A DNA stretch of 64,000 bases from positions 186,001-250,000 of the forward strand of contig CAJNYU010001115.1 in the NCBI GenBank assembly GCA_905331475.1, read 5' to 3'. The first letter of the stretch is position 1. Each line of letters opens with the position of its first letter. The notes under the pieces are model-generated. The model had not been told where the DNA came from. It did no database searches and worked only from the letters and a program-made list of their open reading frames with translations. Shown one piece after another: positions 61,720-64,000 of the stretch. Origin of the DNA: Rotaria socialis (lineage: Eukaryota > Rotifera > Eurotatoria > Philodinida > Philodinidae). The position numbers were made by a program, and so were the translations under genes.

Positions 61720-64000
61720 TATTATTTCTTCTTATTGTAATTAAGATACAATAGCTTCTATTGACTGAATACTACAATTGATAAATGAAAACTACTGGTT
61801 GGGTAGTCTATTCTTTTTCTGTTTTATTTCGCTGACTGTGCTTGTCCTTTCTTTCATTCATCTATTGAAATACAGAGAAGAAGAAAGTGTTAACAATCAA
61901 TCAAGTGTAACATTTAGGCTTCTTTGGCCTTGATATTGATAGTTCATATCAAGAGCTACTGATCTATCTTGTAGACAAGGCTCTTTTTTTATGCAAGTTC
62001 TTTACAATATGAAACAAATGATAGTGAAATATTTTATTTCACTCTTTTGTTGATAATTATTTACATCGTTATGACTTATTTCTAAACATTAATCACACTA
62101 TTCAATTCGTACCTATAAAAAAGATGTATGAGGGCATGGTGTACTGTTAGAAATAAAATAACACTTGATTTCTTTTTTTTTTGTATACATCAAGAATATG
62201 TCATAAGAAATTCATAAATGTGTATGATTTTAATTAGAAAAGTCATAGAAACAACCCTTTATTGCATAAGACACTTCCAATTAAATTCTTCTCCAGTGCG
62301 AATCGAAGGTGAAATAAAACAATGTTTTCCTTTTGATGCAATATACTTTCGTATTTAAAACTAAACTTTTGAAAGATCTATTCTTGTGTGTGTGTGGGTG
62401 TGTGTGGGTGTCATTTGTATCTAAGCAATATTAATGGATAGCTGTCAAACAAAAAGGCCCATATCGTTTCCTCAGGTATTGAAAAACCTTCTTGAGACTC
62501 ACTCAAATAAGGAATGATTTGTTTTATAGAACCCTAGAGTTGATTTTTTTAAATATAACTTCCTTGTCGGTGAAAAATGTTAAAAGAACTAGTAGTTACG
62601 CAATTATCGAAGTTTGATCTCCTATTGTTCTTTTATAGATGTCCATTGGCTTTATGTAAGCATCTACTCATTAAATTCAATATTAAATGTTAAGTATACA
62701 ACATCAATTCACACAGGATTTCCTGTTCTGTAGTTTCAAGACATTACCAAGGCTCCTAGTAGTAGTGTCATTTATAGGTGTTAACCTTTGAAACTTATGA
62801 CTTTGAAATTCGACGCTCCTATACAAACAATTGATTAATGAAAAATTCAACCCTGAGCAAGGTGATGTAACACTTAAAAAATAATGGCAGTAGAGCTGCA
62901 AGAAAAGTTTCTTTTAGCTTTAATATTATTAGTTTTTCTTGAACGTTGCTCGTCTATAATACTCATTCAATTATACCTCATCATAAAATACATGGTCTGA
63001 CATAGCATGTTCCAATACAGACTGTCAAATATCGACAGAATCCTTTTTAGTTATAAATAATTCAAGTAATTTCTTTTCTGTTTTTTATTCTTCGACAGTC
63101 ACAGTGGGAGGACTGAGTGACTTTCATTTCTTACCGACAGGAACAACTTATTCCAATGACAAACTCGACAATTGTGTCCATGCAAAAGAAAAACTCTTTA
63201 TCAAATGAATATAAAGCATATTCTTCAGTATACTCGGAAATGGCACAGTGAGACCGACATATTACAGGGCCGCTCATTGTATCCATTAAGTGTTAATTTT
63301 AGCTTGTTCTGCCCATTTGATTTACTTTTTTTTTCAAGCATAGAAAATTATTTCTTTGAATAAGATTTTCTTGTTCTTATGGATTATATTGTTCATATGT
63401 TTAATGATATATAATTAAGTAGTCGAACCTATTTCCTTGCTCTTTTTCCTTTCCATATAATTATTATTAAAAAAAAGAAGAAAAAAATCCATAGTCTATT
63501 GTGTTCGTTACTATGAATAATTGATTATAGTTTAGAAAGTTAGCCTACAACTGAGAAGTACTTAAAAAAAACAATCAGTGGTATTTTTATAGCTTCTTCC
63601 TTTTTGTCTAACTATAGATTTATAATACTCAAAATGAATAGCTTAAAATCATAATTAATAATGTCATCTTCTATCAAGCTTCTAGCCTTTTCTCTTTTTT
63701 TTTATTAGAAAACTATATAGACACAATAATTTGGAGAGAAAAAACCGGAAAAAAAGATTAAATTCACTATTAATAAAAAATAGCTTAGGAATACGTAGAA
63801 AATGAAGTGTCTTCTTTTCAACAAAAAAATGAAGCAGAATGATGTATCTAAATCTATATGTAATTAAAAATTTAAATAGAAAAAATTAATTTACTGTCTG
63901 ATCGAAGATTCTATTATTCAATTAAGCAAATGTAGCGGTCAGTAGGAATAATGATAGATTGCAATGTGTACGCGACAACCCGTCATTTCATCGTTCTTTA
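61720..64000. other. Intergenic at the right end of the window
   Basis: This starts as 5' flank of the proline-rich gene. A TG-rich run with two TGTGGG units lies at 62385-62410. No gene is supported up to the window edge. Confidence 0.5.
62385..62410. repeat. TG-rich microsatellite with TGTGGG units
   Basis: TG repeats are interrupted twice by GGG. TGTGGG is the telomere unit reported for a bdelloid rotifer, but two units inside a TG run are more simply a microsatellite. Confidence 0.6.

Noticed and set aside
62385-62410. Interstitial telomere repeat
   Set aside because: Only two TGTGGG units inside a TG microsatellite; there is no array, so a chromosome-end origin is not supported.
1-64000. 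tRNA, rRNA, CRISPR, retrovirus-like or other capsid-bearing elements
   Set aside because: No cloverleaf with A/B boxes, spaced direct-repeat array, long terminal repeats or polymerase/capsid motifs were seen on reading both strands.

Overview
This is nuclear DNA of an animal. It is AT-rich, protein genes are cut by many short introns (mostly 50-65 bases, GT...AG, with a few of 400-800), and every recognisable protein is metazoan. The compact introns and poly-Q/poly-H/Ser-Thr-rich transcription factors would fit a bdelloid rotifer, but that name is inference. I rebuilt exons by hand from splice sites, reading phase and family knowledge, with no alignment tool. Joined lengths give whole frames for every gene listed as intact.

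Layout. On the + strand: the 3' end of CPEB1/orb (1-1481); a ZnT1-like SLC30 protein (2256-4555); SLC12A9 (6657-10684); a basonuclin/disco zinc-finger factor (15234-17721). After a gene-poor stretch come a small secreted peptide precursor on the - strand (21820-22126), a decayed coding stretch (about 24749-25415), BUD23 (26163-27957) and a second peptide precursor ending in two GIPKF-amide copies (31041-31452). Next are two GATA factors in tandem on the - strand (32857-34369 and 39824-42392), separated by 5.4 kb without genes. Then glucosidase II alpha (GANAB, -, 46607-50803), TTC29 (+, 52526-54152), a two-pass membrane protein (-), a VCPKMT-type lysine methyltransferase (-) and a proline-rich protein with repeated I-I-x-E-R blocks (-, 60119-61719).

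The genes do not form a pathway. The developmental regulators (basonuclin, both GATA genes) sit beside long gene-free flanks rich in microsatellites and purine tracts, while housekeeping genes (BUD23, GANAB, TTC29) are compact. Clusters of TGATAAG sites lie just upstream of both GATA genes, which suggests self- or cross-regulation.

The most notable items are: a ZnT-family transporter in which all four intramembrane metal ligands appear replaced; two small neuropeptide-type precursors, one with an apparently unfamiliar GIPKFamide signature; a GATA factor whose N-terminal finger has a 20-residue loop and no normal tip; a tiny piggyBac-type MITE with an internal perfect palindrome; and a Tc1/mariner-like MITE. 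I saw no rRNA, tRNA, CRISPR array, retrovirus-like element or virus copy.
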